Below, in pieces: positions 46,039-55,713 of a stretch of 64,000 nucleotides of DNA. The position numbers and the translations under genes were made by a program. Below the pieces are notes generated by a model. That model was not told the DNA's origin and made no database searches. It saw only the letters and a list, made by a program, of their open reading frames with translations. Numbering within the stretch: position 1 is the first letter of the stretch; the number at the start of each line of letters is the position of its first letter. This stretch comes from an archaeon (GTDB lineage Archaea > Thermoproteota > Nitrososphaeria > Nitrososphaerales > Gagatemarchaeaceae), in assembly GCA_021800855.1 (NCBI GenBank), contig JAJYYP010000002.1, positions 1-64,000 on the forward strand, given 5' to 3'.

Positions 46039-48530
46039 GCCGCCGTCTTCATGGCAGACAGTCTCAGCTCCTGCCGGAGCCCCTCCACCTCCTCTCTGAG
46101 CCTTTCCAGCTCCTCAGAGGCCCCGGCCGACGCCGCAATCTCATGGTACAGCTCGAGCGCCTTCCTCCTCAGCCCTGCTCGCAGGTCAGTCCTCGAGACC
46201 TCCCTCAGTGCGTCGAGGAGCCTCTTGTCCTGCATCTGCTTGACGACCGCAGTGAGGAGTATCTGCCTGACCCTGTACTCCTTGTCGTGGAGGAGGATCT
46301 CCTTGATGATGGGGAACTCGTCGTCGAGGACCGTACCTCTCTCCTTGATCGCCTTCAAGGCGCCGATCCGCACCCTAGTAGGCCGTCCGTACGCCAGGGA
46401 TTCCTTCACGATCCTCTTCGCCTCCTCGTCCTTCAGCTTCCCCATGGCGGCAACGCACGCCTCGGCCAGCGTGTCGTTGACAGTTCTGACTTTCATTGCC
46501 TCCTTCAGGTACTGCAGAGCCCCCTCCGGCCATGACTTCGCCAGGCTTAGGGCAGCTTCGCACTTCACGAAGGGGCTCTCGTCCTCTTTAATTGCCTTGA
46601 TGAGGATCTCCCTCGCCCTCTCGTCCTTGAAGTTCCCAAGGGCCGCGACGAGCCCCCTCCTGGCGTGTCTCTCCTTCGGGACCCCTACGCCGAGGAGCGC
46701 CGCCAGCGCCCCGTCAGTGCCTATCTCACCCAGCGCCCTGAGGGCGGATGCTCTTACGTGCCAGAACTGCTCTCTTGCCGCAGCCTTGGCCAACCCTCCG
46801 ACCGAGGAGGGGTCTTTCATCTCGCCGAGCTGCTTGGCCGCCTGGGCCCTGCTCAGGGCGTCCTCGCTCTGCTCGAGCTGGTTCAGCAACATCCCGACCG
46901 TCTTGTCGAACTTCACCCTCTTCAGGAGCCACCCTCGGGGGTCGAACTCCACGACGGACGGTTTCGACGGTAAACGGAAGGTGAACGCCTGGTCGGCTGA
47001 GTCCAGAAGCACGCGGTGGCTCTCTCTCTTCCCCCCGAGATAGAAGACCACCTCGCAAGGGAGCTTGAACACCGGTGTCCCGTCATCGGTCTTCTGTGTC
47101 TGCCTCACCCTGAGGGTGGCCGCAGAAGTGACGTCGTCCCAGCTGTAGGCGACGTCGAACTCAGGATGCCCAGGCTTGTAGAAAGCCTGTTCGAAGAACT
47201 CCTCCAGCTGCATCCCGCTTGCCTTCTCCATGGCGCGCCTGAGGTCGACGGTCTCCGCGATGGAGACAGCGTGCGATTTCAGGTAGAGCGAGATACCACG
47301 GAAGAACGCCCCGTCCCCTACTACGAACCTGAGCTCGTGGAGCCTAAACGCCCCCTTGGGATAAAGGTGGCTGTCGAAGAGGTCGTCTGGCCAGACGTAG
47401 TCTCTTTCCACTATGGGCCTCCTGTACTCCTTCTCGTCCTCTTCGAAGTAGTCCTGCGCCCTGTGGTCGAGGTGCCAGATCATCTCGTCTGTCCCCCGCG
47501 ACTTCTCCAGGTAGAGCTCCTGGAAATACGAAGCGAAGCCTTCGTTCAGCCAGGCGTGGGGCCAGTCGGCGCAGGTGACGTAGTCCCCGAACCACTGGTG
47601 TGCAAGCTCGTGCGAGACGAGGTCTACGGGCCTCTGGGTGACGTTGGCGTAGCTCACCGAGAAGTCGTCTTCGGAAGCGGCGTCGGGGAAGTAGTTGTCT
47701 GCCAGGGTCGTGGCGTTGAGGTTCTCCTCCCCCCCCGCGACGAAGTCCTGCACAGCAGACTGGTCGTATTTGAGATAGGGGTACTTGACCCCGGTCAGGT
47801 CTTCGAAGACCTCGATCATCCTCGGCGTCTCCCCGAAGTATCTGAGCGCGTCTTCCCTCTTGGACTCGGGGAAGTTGTAGTTCAGGGGCACTCCGCGCGC
47901 CTCCTGGGTAATCACCCCGAATCTCCCTGCGACGAAGGAAGTCAGATAGCAGGAGTGGGGGATTACCTCGAGCCAGTGGAACGTAGCCCTGTCCCCTTCG
48001 ACCTTAGACGACAGCAGCTTCCCGTTCGATATCACCCTGAAATCCTTAGGGACAGTCAGCACCAGCTCGCTGCTCGACTTGTCCCCGGGGTGGTCGTGGC
48101 AGGGGAACCAGTAGCGCGACTCTTCGGTCTCTGTGTGGGTCCAGGCCTGGACCTCCTTCTCGGGGTGCTCCTTGTCAGGGCCGGTGAAGTACACCCCTAT
48201 CTTGGGTGACGCCGCATACTCGACCTTTATCTCCACCTTCTCCTTGTCGGCAGGGAGGGGCACCACCAGCGTGGTCCCGTCGTACTCGTACGCGACCTCT
48301 TTCCCGTCCACCGTGACCTCAGCCACCTCCAGGCCGCAGGCGTCCAGCCTGGCAGACCTCAGCCCCTCCTTAATCGGCTCTATCTGAAGGGTGCAAGACC
48401 CTGAGATCCTCTTCCTTTCGAAGTCGACAGCGAGCTCTATCTTGGTGTGTGCGGTATGGAACTCAAGGGGAGGGGGGTAGTGCGGCCTCGACTCCGGCAG
48501 TTTGAAAGACCTGTGCGCCTCTGGTGACAT
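46035..48530 (-). CDS. M1 family aminopeptidase with C-terminal HEAT-like repeats
   Basis: VSHELAHQWFGDYVTCADWPHAWLNEGFASYFQELY (HExxH-x18-E); C-terminal repeats LGEMKDPSSVGGLAKAA..., ALGNFKDERAREILIKAIKED... Confidence 0.93.
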   Translation of the reverse strand: MSPEAHRSFKLPESRPHYPPPLEFHTAHTKIELAVDFERKRISGSCTLQIEPIKEGLRSARLDACGLEVAEVTVDGKEVAYEYDGTTLVVPLPADKEKVEIKVEYAASPKIGVYFTGPDKEHPEKEVQAWTHTETEESRYWFPCHDHPGDKSSSELVLTVPKDFRVISNGKLLSSKVEGDRATFHWLEVIPHSCYLTSFVAGRFGVITQEARGVPLNYNFPESKREDALRYFGETPRMIEVFEDLTGVKYPYLKYDQSAVQDFVAGGEENLNATTLADNYFPDAASEDDFSVSYANVTQRPVDLVSHELAHQWFGDYVTCADWPHAWLNEGFASYFQELYLEKSRGTDEMIWHLDHRAQDYFEEDEKEYRRPIVERDYVWPDDLFDSHLYPKGAFRLHELRFVVGDGAFFRGISLYLKSHAVSIAETVDLRRAMEKASGMQLEEFFEQAFYKPGHPEFDVAYSWDDVTSAATLRVRQTQKTDDGTPVFKLPCEVVFYLGGKRESHRVLLDSADQAFTFRLPSKPSVVEFDPRGWLLKRVKFDKTVGMLLNQLEQSEDALSRAQAAKQLGEMKDPSSVGGLAKAAAREQFWHVRASALRALGEIGTDGALAALLGVGVPKERHARRGLVAALGNFKDERAREILIKAIKEDESPFVKCEAALSLAKSWPEGALQYLKEAMKVRTVNDTLAEACVAAMGKLKDEEAKRIVKESLAYGRPTRVRIGALKAIKERGTVLDDEFPIIKEILLHDKEYRVRQILLTAVVKQMQDKRLLDALREVSRTDLRAGLRRKALELYHEIAASAGASEELERLREEVEGLRQELRLSAMKTAA

Positions 48531-48641
48531 GGGCTCTCCTCTTCAGCCACGTTTCAAAAGACTTTCGAGGAGCCGCGGCCATTCGTTTGCGTCTAATTTG
48601 CACTGGATATTCTGAAATAGCCAGCCGCTCGGAGGCGGACC

Positions 48642-49010
48642 ATGAGCGCTCCGTCGAGGGCAATCCAGGGCGCAATCATCTTCGCGACCCTCTTCGGCGT
48701 CCTGTTCCTCTATGAGGTACACCCGGTGCTCCCGGCGGATATCTTCTACTCAGTGGCCCTGGGGGAGGCTCTCTTCGTTGTCGACAGCGCCCTCACATTC
48801 GTCCGTCCGAAGGGTTCCTACTACCTTGGGCTAGTCCTCGCGGCGGTCGCCCTCGCCGCCACAGTCTCGCAGCCCGCCCACTATCAGCTCGTGGCGAGCG
48901 GAGACCTGGCCGCGACTGCCACCTTGCTCGTCGGGCTCGCCACCGAGGTGCTGATCATCGCCCTCGTCGGCTGGTACGCCGTCTCGAACAAGAGAGCGCG
49001 CGCGGGCTGA
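48642..49010 (+). CDS. Hypothetical membrane protein (4 TM)
   Basis: Hydrophobic ORF MSAPSRAIQGAIIFATLFGVLFLYEVHPVL.... Confidence 0.65.
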   Translation: MSAPSRAIQGAIIFATLFGVLFLYEVHPVLPADIFYSVALGEALFVVDSALTFVRPKGSYYLGLVLAAVALAATVSQPAHYQLVASGDLAATATLLVGLATEVLIIALVGWYAVSNKRARAG

Positions 49011-49023
49011 CGGAGCTGGCCCC

Positions 49024-50295
49024 CTATATGTATCCCCAGCTGATCAGCAGGTCGCTCTCGCGGGCCCATCGCTGCCCTATGTCGTTCCGATAGAACATGT
49101 TGGGGATCATCACATTCTTCACATTTTGATACGCCCTGTCGATGGCGTCGGCCATCGTGGCCCCTGAGCCTGTGACGACCAGGGCGTAGCCCGAGTTCCC
49201 TGCGATGCGCCAGTCCCCGCCCTCCTGTTTCACCTCGCCTATGTGCACCCCGTCGAGGGCCTGGCGCCTGAAGAGTATGGTAGCTCCCTCTGAGTACTTC
49301 CTGAATGCCTTCTCGTCCTCGAAGGGCCAGGGGGGGATAGCGACGACGACGCCGACCTGATACCCCTTCTTCGCCTTCAGCACCGCCTCGTTGCCGTGAG
49401 CCAGGTCGTAGAGGAACTGGCCCCATTCGCTGGTAATCCCCTCCATCTGTATGCTGATCATCGGGTAGCCGAACCTTGGCGTCCACTCGAGGGGCCAGAT
49501 TCCCTTCCCGTTCACTATGCAGTTGATGTCTATGTACCCTACGAACTTGCTGGCGGCCAACTTCTCCCTCGTCTTGGCGAGGGTGCGCTCGAAGATGGGG
49601 CTGTCCTTGGTCCAGTAGCAGAAGTTGCCCATCTCCCCCGTGCTGGGGCCGAGCTCCCCCGGGAACAGCCTCTTGTGTTCGAAGTTCACGCAGACCGGCA
49701 TCACGAAGTCCTTACCGTTGAAGAACGCCCCCACCGCGACCTCGACCCCCTCGGCGTACTTCTGGAGCTGGAACTCCTTGATCTTCTTGGACCAAGTCGC
49801 CTTATAGTGCTCTAGGACCTGGAGTATGTCCTTCCCGTCTGTCTCCTGGCCGATGAAGAGGAGCTCCTTCTCGCTCTGCGCCTTCCCGCTGGGTTTCAGG
49901 ACGTACCTGTCAGGGTTCCTTCTAACGAACTCTGTAGCCTCGTCGAAGGATGTGAAGTTCCAGCTGGGGAGAACGTCCACCCCCACCGAGTTCAGCTCCG
50001 ACTGTCCGAACTCCCTGTCGAGCTCGAGTTTGTCTGTGTACGGGTTCCCTCCGACGACGAACTTCCCTTCGCCGCGGAGCTGCTCTGCCTTGGCCCCTGT
50101 CCCCACGTCGTCGAAGACGATGACATCAGCCCAGTCCTTGAGCGAGTCCCACTCGTCAACCTTGTCGAAGAAACCCAGTCCGACGTCCTTCTCCCCCTGG
50201 CCGTGGCAGTACATCTTGACTTCGTGCCCCTCCTTTTTCAGCTGCCATGCGAGGTCGGCCGACAGGCTTTCTTCGGTCACGAAGAGAAATTTCAT
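49024..50295 (-). CDS. PurD-like ATP-grasp protein (phosphoribosylamine-glycine ligase family)
   Basis: YVLKPSGKAQSEKELLFIG, GVEVAVGAFFNGKDFVMPVCVNFEHKRLFPGELGPSTGEMG, GYIDINCIVNGKGIWPLEWTPRFGYPM. Confidence 0.8.
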   Translation of the reverse strand: MKFLFVTEESLSADLAWQLKKEGHEVKMYCHGQGEKDVGLGFFDKVDEWDSLKDWADVIVFDDVGTGAKAEQLRGEGKFVVGGNPYTDKLELDREFGQSELNSVGVDVLPSWNFTSFDEATEFVRRNPDRYVLKPSGKAQSEKELLFIGQETDGKDILQVLEHYKATWSKKIKEFQLQKYAEGVEVAVGAFFNGKDFVMPVCVNFEHKRLFPGELGPSTGEMGNFCYWTKDSPIFERTLAKTREKLAASKFVGYIDINCIVNGKGIWPLEWTPRFGYPMISIQMEGITSEWGQFLYDLAHGNEAVLKAKKGYQVGVVVAIPPWPFEDEKAFRKYSEGATILFRRQALDGVHIGEVKQEGGDWRIAGNSGYALVVTGSGATMADAIDRAYQNVKNVMIPNMFYRNDIGQRWARESDLLISWGYI

Positions 50296-50446
50296 CAGTT
50301 GTGGTCTAGAGATTCTTGCTCGTTAATATCTGTTGACTGGTCCCGGACTGGTTTCGGCCTGACTCGGGGGAGGGCTTCCGGAAAGCCGACGCGGGAACGA
50401 CCGGCCCGCGAACGGAGATATAGGGTGACACGGGCCACAGCCGTCC

Positions 50447-51577
50447 GTGGCCGAAACAGAAGAGCGGGCGGATGACACAAAAGGGCCGATCAACATGTGG
50501 GTCGCCGACCCAAACTTCAAGACCGACCCAAGGATAATCGAGGCCTTCGACTACGCCGTGACCAACGGCTGCACCCACTACTTCCCAGCGCCGGGGTTCG
50601 ACGGGAACATATTACAGAAGGCAATCGCCAGATACTACTTGGATGACTTGGCCATCCATGTCGACCCTCTGGAAGAAGTGTGCCCCACGCACGGCGCCCA
50701 GGAGGCGCTGTCGCTCGCGATCCAGGCTGGAACCAGGCCAGGTGACGAGATAATCGTCCCTGAACCCACTTACAGCGCCTTCATAGCGAAGCTGGAGACG
50801 TTCGGCGTTAGGCCGGCGTTCGTCCCCCTCGCAGAAGAGGAGCACTGGAGAATGGACGTCGACGCCGTGAAGTCCGCTATGTCAGAGAAGACCAAGATGA
50901 TCTACATCTGCAACCCCAACAACCCGACAGGGACAGTGTGCAGCCGGGGAGAACTCGACGCCGTCTCGGAGCTACTGAAGGAACATGAACATGTCTCGCT
51001 GCTGCTCGACGAGTGCTATGCGAGGATTCTCTACGACGGTTCCGCCCACCACACCCTCCTCGGCGACAGGAGCCTCCTCGACCAGCTGTACATCGTCGAC
51101 AGCTTCTCAAAGACTTACGCCATGACCGGGTGGCGCCTGGGCTACCTGGTCACCGGGAAGAAGAACGCTGACAGGGTCAAACTGCTCTCTGAGGAATACA
51201 ACGGCGGGGTCAGCTACGCTGTGCAGTACGCCGGGGCAGCGGCTTTGGCCCGGTGCTCCGAGTCTGTGCGGTCCATGGTGGCCGAGCTCGACAGGAGGAG
51301 GCTGGCGATGGTGGATGCCCTGGCCGAGGTGAAGGACGTCGTCTTCGAGACCCCTGCTGCGGGTTTCGAGGTCTTCGTCGATATCTCTGCCTACGCCAAG
51401 GACTCGGTTCGGCTCGCGTCTGAGCTAGAGAAGGCCGCGGCGGTCAAGACCATGCCGGGGGTCAAGTACGGGCCAAGCGGCGAGGGGCACCTCCGACTTG
51501 TGTTCTGCGCCGAGGGGGTGCCGAGGGTCAGGGAAGGGATCTCGCGGATAAGCGGGTACCTTCGAGGGTACCGCTGA
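50447..51577 (+). CDS. Class I/II PLP-dependent aminotransferase (GTG start)
   Basis: CPTHGAQEALSLAIQA, IYICNPNNPTGTVCSRGEL, LLLDECYARILYDG, YIVDSFSKTYAMTGWRLGYLV. Confidence 0.95.
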   Translation: MAETEERADDTKGPINMWVADPNFKTDPRIIEAFDYAVTNGCTHYFPAPGFDGNILQKAIARYYLDDLAIHVDPLEEVCPTHGAQEALSLAIQAGTRPGDEIIVPEPTYSAFIAKLETFGVRPAFVPLAEEEHWRMDVDAVKSAMSEKTKMIYICNPNNPTGTVCSRGELDAVSELLKEHEHVSLLLDECYARILYDGSAHHTLLGDRSLLDQLYIVDSFSKTYAMTGWRLGYLVTGKKNADRVKLLSEEYNGGVSYAVQYAGAAALARCSESVRSMVAELDRRRLAMVDALAEVKDVVFETPAAGFEVFVDISAYAKDSVRLASELEKAAAVKTMPGVKYGPSGEGHLRLVFCAEGVPRVREGISRISGYLRGYR

Positions 51578-51770
51578 TGACTGGCTGTCGGCAGGGCCGT
51601 GTGTGAAACCTGCCGTTCGAGACATGCACAGGGTAGACGGTTCAGTGACATGGCGGCAGCTCGAAGGGCTGTGGCCCGAGGGATCGATGGTCGTCTTGGC
51701 GCTCGGCCCCTTGCCAACGGTTTGGCGTCATCCGTGGGAGCCTTGGTCCAGGGCTCGCAGAAGTCGGGCT

Positions 51771-51788
51771 ATGTACAAAAACGTACAT
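51771..51788. promoter_or_regulatory. Perfect inverted repeat ATGTAC-AAAAAC-GTACAT just upstream of the TATA region of the opp operon
   Basis: atgtac aaaaac gtacat; TATA-like cttatat at about 51799-51805; ATG at 51824 (leaderless spacing). Confidence 0.6.
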
Positions 51789-51823
51789 GCTAAGTTTGCT
51801 TATATCCAGACGTCCCCATATGG

Positions 51824-53755
51824 ATGGACTGGTTGCGTGACCGTCGTAACGGCGTAGGCAGGGTTGCAATCGCTGTCGCCGTCATTGTCATACTCGTTGT
51901 GGCTGGCGCTGCATACTACTTTGTGGCTTTCCCCTCTAGTCACTCGACCAGTTCGTCTTCCGCCGTCCAAGCCCCGAGCTCAATCACCGTCGACGAGATT
52001 CCTGCCCCCGTGAGCGTCGACCCTGCGTCCAGCTACGACGTCCCAGGAGGGGAAATAATGCAGAACGTGTACCAGGGGCTCGTATTCTACAACGGGGAGA
52101 GCGGATCTAGCTTCGTGGGAGTGCTTGCGGCGAACTGGACTTCATCTTCGAGCGGGTTGAACTATACGTTCAACCTCTGGCCCTTCGAGACTTTCAGCAA
52201 CGGGACCCCCCTCAACGCGAGCACTATCTGGTACTCTTTCTATAGAACCATGATCCTGAACTTGGGCATCTCCTCGTACGTGAGCCAGGTTCTGGCTATC
52301 AACGGAGGGGCTGGTTTCACAGGGAACGTGACTTCGACGACGAAGGGGAACATTCGGCTCCCCTTCGGTGCGGAGCAGGCACTCGCGGCTGCCGGCTACA
52401 CCTTCTCTTCGAACCAGCTCACGGCGGACCAGCAGGCGGCGGTAGACCTAGCATCGATTCTTTCGAACTTCAACGCAGCTAACTCGACGATTCAGACCGT
52501 GATGTCCTACCCCCAGCAGGCGGTGTCTGTTTCAGGGCCGGACCAGGTGAAGATTAACCTGGACTTCCCGTACGCTGACTTCCTGCAGGTGATTTCAGGC
52601 GGGCTCGGCGACGCAGTCGACCCAGCCTTCGTTGACGCGCACGGAGGAGTCCAGATAGACAAGGCGAACTCGTACACGACCAGCAACGCGCTAGGGTCCG
52701 GCCCGTATATGCTCACTACCGCTCTAGGCGGCTCGAACGTCGTCCTTCAAGCGAACCCCAACTATTGGGCAAGCAAAGTCCCAGGATCTGAGCGCAGCGT
52801 ATGGCTCACGCCTCCATCCATAAAGACAGTAGTCATCGACTATCAGTCAAGCGAGGCGACCAGGGTGAGCGACATACAATCGGGGATTGCCCAGATTTCA
52901 CAGGTAGAGATACCTGACCTGCACGAAGTAAGCAACTACCCGGGGATCACCATACACAATTGGGGACCGACGCCGACAATCGACTTCTTGGCCATAGACG
53001 CCTATCAGTACCCGTACAACATCACAGACGTTAGACTGGCGATAGAGTACGGGGTCAACGCGACTCAGATCCAGCGCCAGGTCTACGCAGGGTACAGCCA
53101 GTCCTACGTAGGACCGCTCGACCCTGCGATGGCTTACTACAACTCCACTTTCCCAGGGTACACGTACAACCCCAACATGGCGATTAGCCTGCTGTCCCAG
53201 GCAGGGTTCAAGCTCACGCTGCAGAACGGGACTGTGGTCAACAGCGGAGGGAAGACTCTCCCATCCCTCAACCTGATATTCACGGCAGGTAGCGCGGCCG
53301 ATCAGGAGGAGGCTACCGTAATCCAGTCGCAGCTAGCAAAGATTGGTGTTACCGTCACGCTCGCCCCCGAGGCTTTCACTACTATCGTAGAAGACGAGCT
53401 CAACTCGCCGAGCTCGCCGAACTACCCCGCCTTCCAGATTGCGGCGAACTCCGTCGTGTTCGTAGGGCCGTCTGACCCCTCCGCGTACCTCGGGAACTGC
53501 CCTGCGAGGTGCCACCACGGCGACCCTGCCTATTTCAACAACACACAGGTGGTGCAACTGATCAACGAGGCGATACACACCTCAAACCCCGTCCTGTTGC
53601 AGCAGTACTACAACAACATGACCAACATCTACAAACAGCAGGCACAGTACGTCTGGTTGGACGACTTCACCGCGTACACCGTCGCTTCGTCGAGCCTCCA
53701 GGGGTTCGCTTGGAACGCGGCGCTGCTCGGTAACTTCTACGCCACTCTCACCTAG
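51824..53755 (+). CDS. ABC transporter substrate-binding protein, family 5 (oligopeptide type)
   Basis: N-terminal TM/signal, STSSSSAVQAPSS linker, then SBP_bac_5-like PVSVDPASSYDVPGGEIMQNVYQGLVFYNG and LGSGPYMLTTALGGSNVVLQANPNYW. Confidence 0.92.
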   Translation: MDWLRDRRNGVGRVAIAVAVIVILVVAGAAYYFVAFPSSHSTSSSSAVQAPSSITVDEIPAPVSVDPASSYDVPGGEIMQNVYQGLVFYNGESGSSFVGVLAANWTSSSSGLNYTFNLWPFETFSNGTPLNASTIWYSFYRTMILNLGISSYVSQVLAINGGAGFTGNVTSTTKGNIRLPFGAEQALAAAGYTFSSNQLTADQQAAVDLASILSNFNAANSTIQTVMSYPQQAVSVSGPDQVKINLDFPYADFLQVISGGLGDAVDPAFVDAHGGVQIDKANSYTTSNALGSGPYMLTTALGGSNVVLQANPNYWASKVPGSERSVWLTPPSIKTVVIDYQSSEATRVSDIQSGIAQISQVEIPDLHEVSNYPGITIHNWGPTPTIDFLAIDAYQYPYNITDVRLAIEYGVNATQIQRQVYAGYSQSYVGPLDPAMAYYNSTFPGYTYNPNMAISLLSQAGFKLTLQNGTVVNSGGKTLPSLNLIFTAGSAADQEEATVIQSQLAKIGVTVTLAPEAFTTIVEDELNSPSSPNYPAFQIAANSVVFVGPSDPSAYLGNCPARCHHGDPAYFNNTQVVQLINEAIHTSNPVLLQQYYNNMTNIYKQQAQYVWLDDFTAYTVASSSLQGFAWNAALLGNFYATLT

Positions 53756-53764
53756 GAATAGGCG

Positions 53765-54832
53765 TTGGGGCTAGCCACCTACATAGCCCGGAGGGTTCTC
53801 TTTTCGTTCTTCGTCGTCATCGGCGAGCTCTTGATCATCTTCTATCTCACCAACATAGCCGCCCCCGACCCAGCCGTGATCTGGGCCGGCCCAGAGTCGA
53901 CCAAGGCGCAGGTGGCTCTCGTCGCCTTGACCTACCACCTGAACAGCCCGTGGTACGTCCAGTTCTACTACTACATCATGAACGTCTTCACGGGGAACTG
54001 GGGGACCTCGCCACTCTACCAACAACCGGTCATCTCGCTCATCGAAGAGTACCTCCCAGTCACCCTGGAGCTCACGATAATCGCGTTCGTCGTCAAGGTA
54101 GGGCTCGAGGTCGCCCTTGGGGTGGTCTCAGCCATGCGCCCTAACGGGGTGGTTGACAACGTCATCAAAGTGACATACACGACGGTAAGGAGCGCACCTC
54201 CGTTCCTAGTGGCGTTGGGGTTCCTCCTCATATTCGCGTATGGCACGCACACCTTCCCCTCCTCGCAGCCCATCAACCCCGTGCTAGGCGCGACCGTCCC
54301 AAAGTTCCAGTTCTACAACCCAATCGCAGGGAAGGTCACGGGATTCTGGTTGATAGACAACATGCCGATGCTGAACTCCCTCCTCGTCGGAGACTGGGCG
54401 GCCTTCTCTTCCGCGGTGTCACACGCCGTCCTCCCCATCGCCACCCTGATCCTCTTCGGGTTCGGGGGGATAGTGAGGCTGGTGAAGGTGTCCATGCTCG
54501 AGGTCCTCGACCAGGACTACGTCCGCACCGCCAGGGCCAAGGGGCTCAGGGAGAACGCCGTGATACTCAGGCACGCGCTCAGGAACTCCCTCCTGCCAGC
54601 GTTCACCCTGATGGGCCTAGTGTTCGCCGGTCTGGTGACCGGGAGCCTCGTCGTCGAGACGGTGTACAGCTACTACGGGCTAGGGTACTACGTCGCCCAG
54701 AGCCTCCTCACCTTCGACACTCCGTCTCTCATCGGGACCCTGATACTCATCACCGTCGTTATCATAATCAGCAACCTGGTGGTCGACGTCGGGTATGGTT
54801 TCCTTGATCCAAGGACGAGGGTGGGGTATTGA
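53765..54832 (+). CDS. Oligopeptide ABC transporter permease, OppB type (TTG start)
   Basis: YIARRVLFSFFVVIGELLIIFYLTN; EAA loop LEVLDQDYVRTARAKGLRENAVILRHALRNSLLP. Confidence 0.95.
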   Translation: MGLATYIARRVLFSFFVVIGELLIIFYLTNIAAPDPAVIWAGPESTKAQVALVALTYHLNSPWYVQFYYYIMNVFTGNWGTSPLYQQPVISLIEEYLPVTLELTIIAFVVKVGLEVALGVVSAMRPNGVVDNVIKVTYTTVRSAPPFLVALGFLLIFAYGTHTFPSSQPINPVLGATVPKFQFYNPIAGKVTGFWLIDNMPMLNSLLVGDWAAFSSAVSHAVLPIATLILFGFGGIVRLVKVSMLEVLDQDYVRTARAKGLRENAVILRHALRNSLLPAFTLMGLVFAGLVTGSLVVETVYSYYGLGYYVAQSLLTFDTPSLIGTLILITVVIIISNLVVDVGYGFLDPRTRVGY

Positions 54833-55713
54833 GCAGGAGCAGCGCCTCCGTAACTCTGGGGATAATCTTCGGGAACTGGGCCACCGTCGCAGGGGTGGGG
54901 ATACTCGTCGCCTTCTTCGTCCTTTCAGCCCTGGCTGCCTGGCCTCCCACCTACCATCTCGTCGCCCGCTACCCCCCGGACTCCCTCAACTTCGGGGCCG
55001 CCAACGCACCCCCGTCACTGTCCCATCTGTTCGGGACCGATAGGGAGGGACGGGACGTCTTCGCCAGGGTTGTCGCCGCCCTGCCGATCGACATAGCCAT
55101 CCCCTTCGAAGTCGTTGGGGCGAGCGTGGCCATAGGGCTCTCCCTGGGGACCTTCGCCGGATATCTTGGCGGCTGGATTGAGGAGCTTGTCCTGAGGGTC
55201 GCCGACCTCTTCTTCGCCTTCCCCAACATAGTCCTGGCCCTCACTATAGCCGCAATTCTGGGGTCGACGCAGGAATCCCTCAGGGTGGTCTACAGCGAAC
55301 TCGCGTTGATAGTGGTCGGGTGGCCCTTCTACACGAGGCTGGCCCGGGCCCAAGTGATAATGATCAAGCAGATGCCATTCGTGAGGGCAGCCGAGGCGTC
55401 AGGGCTAGGGAAGTTCAGGATAGTGAGGACGCACGTGATACCTCACCTGGCGTCAGTCATAGCCGTCTACGCCACCCTAGACATGGGGACCACCCTCCTC
55501 CTTTACTCCATCTTTGCATTCTTCGGGCTGGGGGTGGCGCCTCCGACCCCGGAGCTCGGGAGGATGGTCTACGACGGGCTGAGCGCCCTCCCAGGGAACT
55601 GGTGGTGGTCTTTCTTTCCAGGGCTGGTGCTCATGATACTTGCGCTCGGGTTCTCGCTCGCCGGGGAGGGGCTCAGGGACGTCTTCGACCCCAGGCTGAG
55701 GGGACAGAGATGA
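54829..55713 (+). CDS. Oligopeptide ABC transporter permease, OppC type (TTG start)
   Basis: LFGTDREGRDVFARVVAALPIDI; MIKQMPFVRAAEASGLGKFRIVRTHVIPH; GEGLRDVFDPRLRG. Confidence 0.95.
   Translation: MSRSSASVTLGIIFGNWATVAGVGILVAFFVLSALAAWPPTYHLVARYPPDSLNFGAANAPPSLSHLFGTDREGRDVFARVVAALPIDIAIPFEVVGASVAIGLSLGTFAGYLGGWIEELVLRVADLFFAFPNIVLALTIAAILGSTQESLRVVYSELALIVVGWPFYTRLARAQVIMIKQMPFVRAAEASGLGKFRIVRTHVIPHLASVIAVYATLDMGTTLLLYSIFAFFGLGVAPPTPELGRMVYDGLSALPGNWWWSFFPGLVLMILALGFSLAGEGLRDVFDPRLRGQR

Noticed and set aside
47016-48209. 397-aa plus-strand ORF opposite the M1 aminopeptidase
   Set aside because: Antisense shadow; the aminopeptidase motif is unambiguous on the minus strand.
51603-51857. 84-aa ORF upstream of the ABC transporter binding protein
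   Set aside because: Overlaps the promoter dyad and the SBP start; composition not protein-like.
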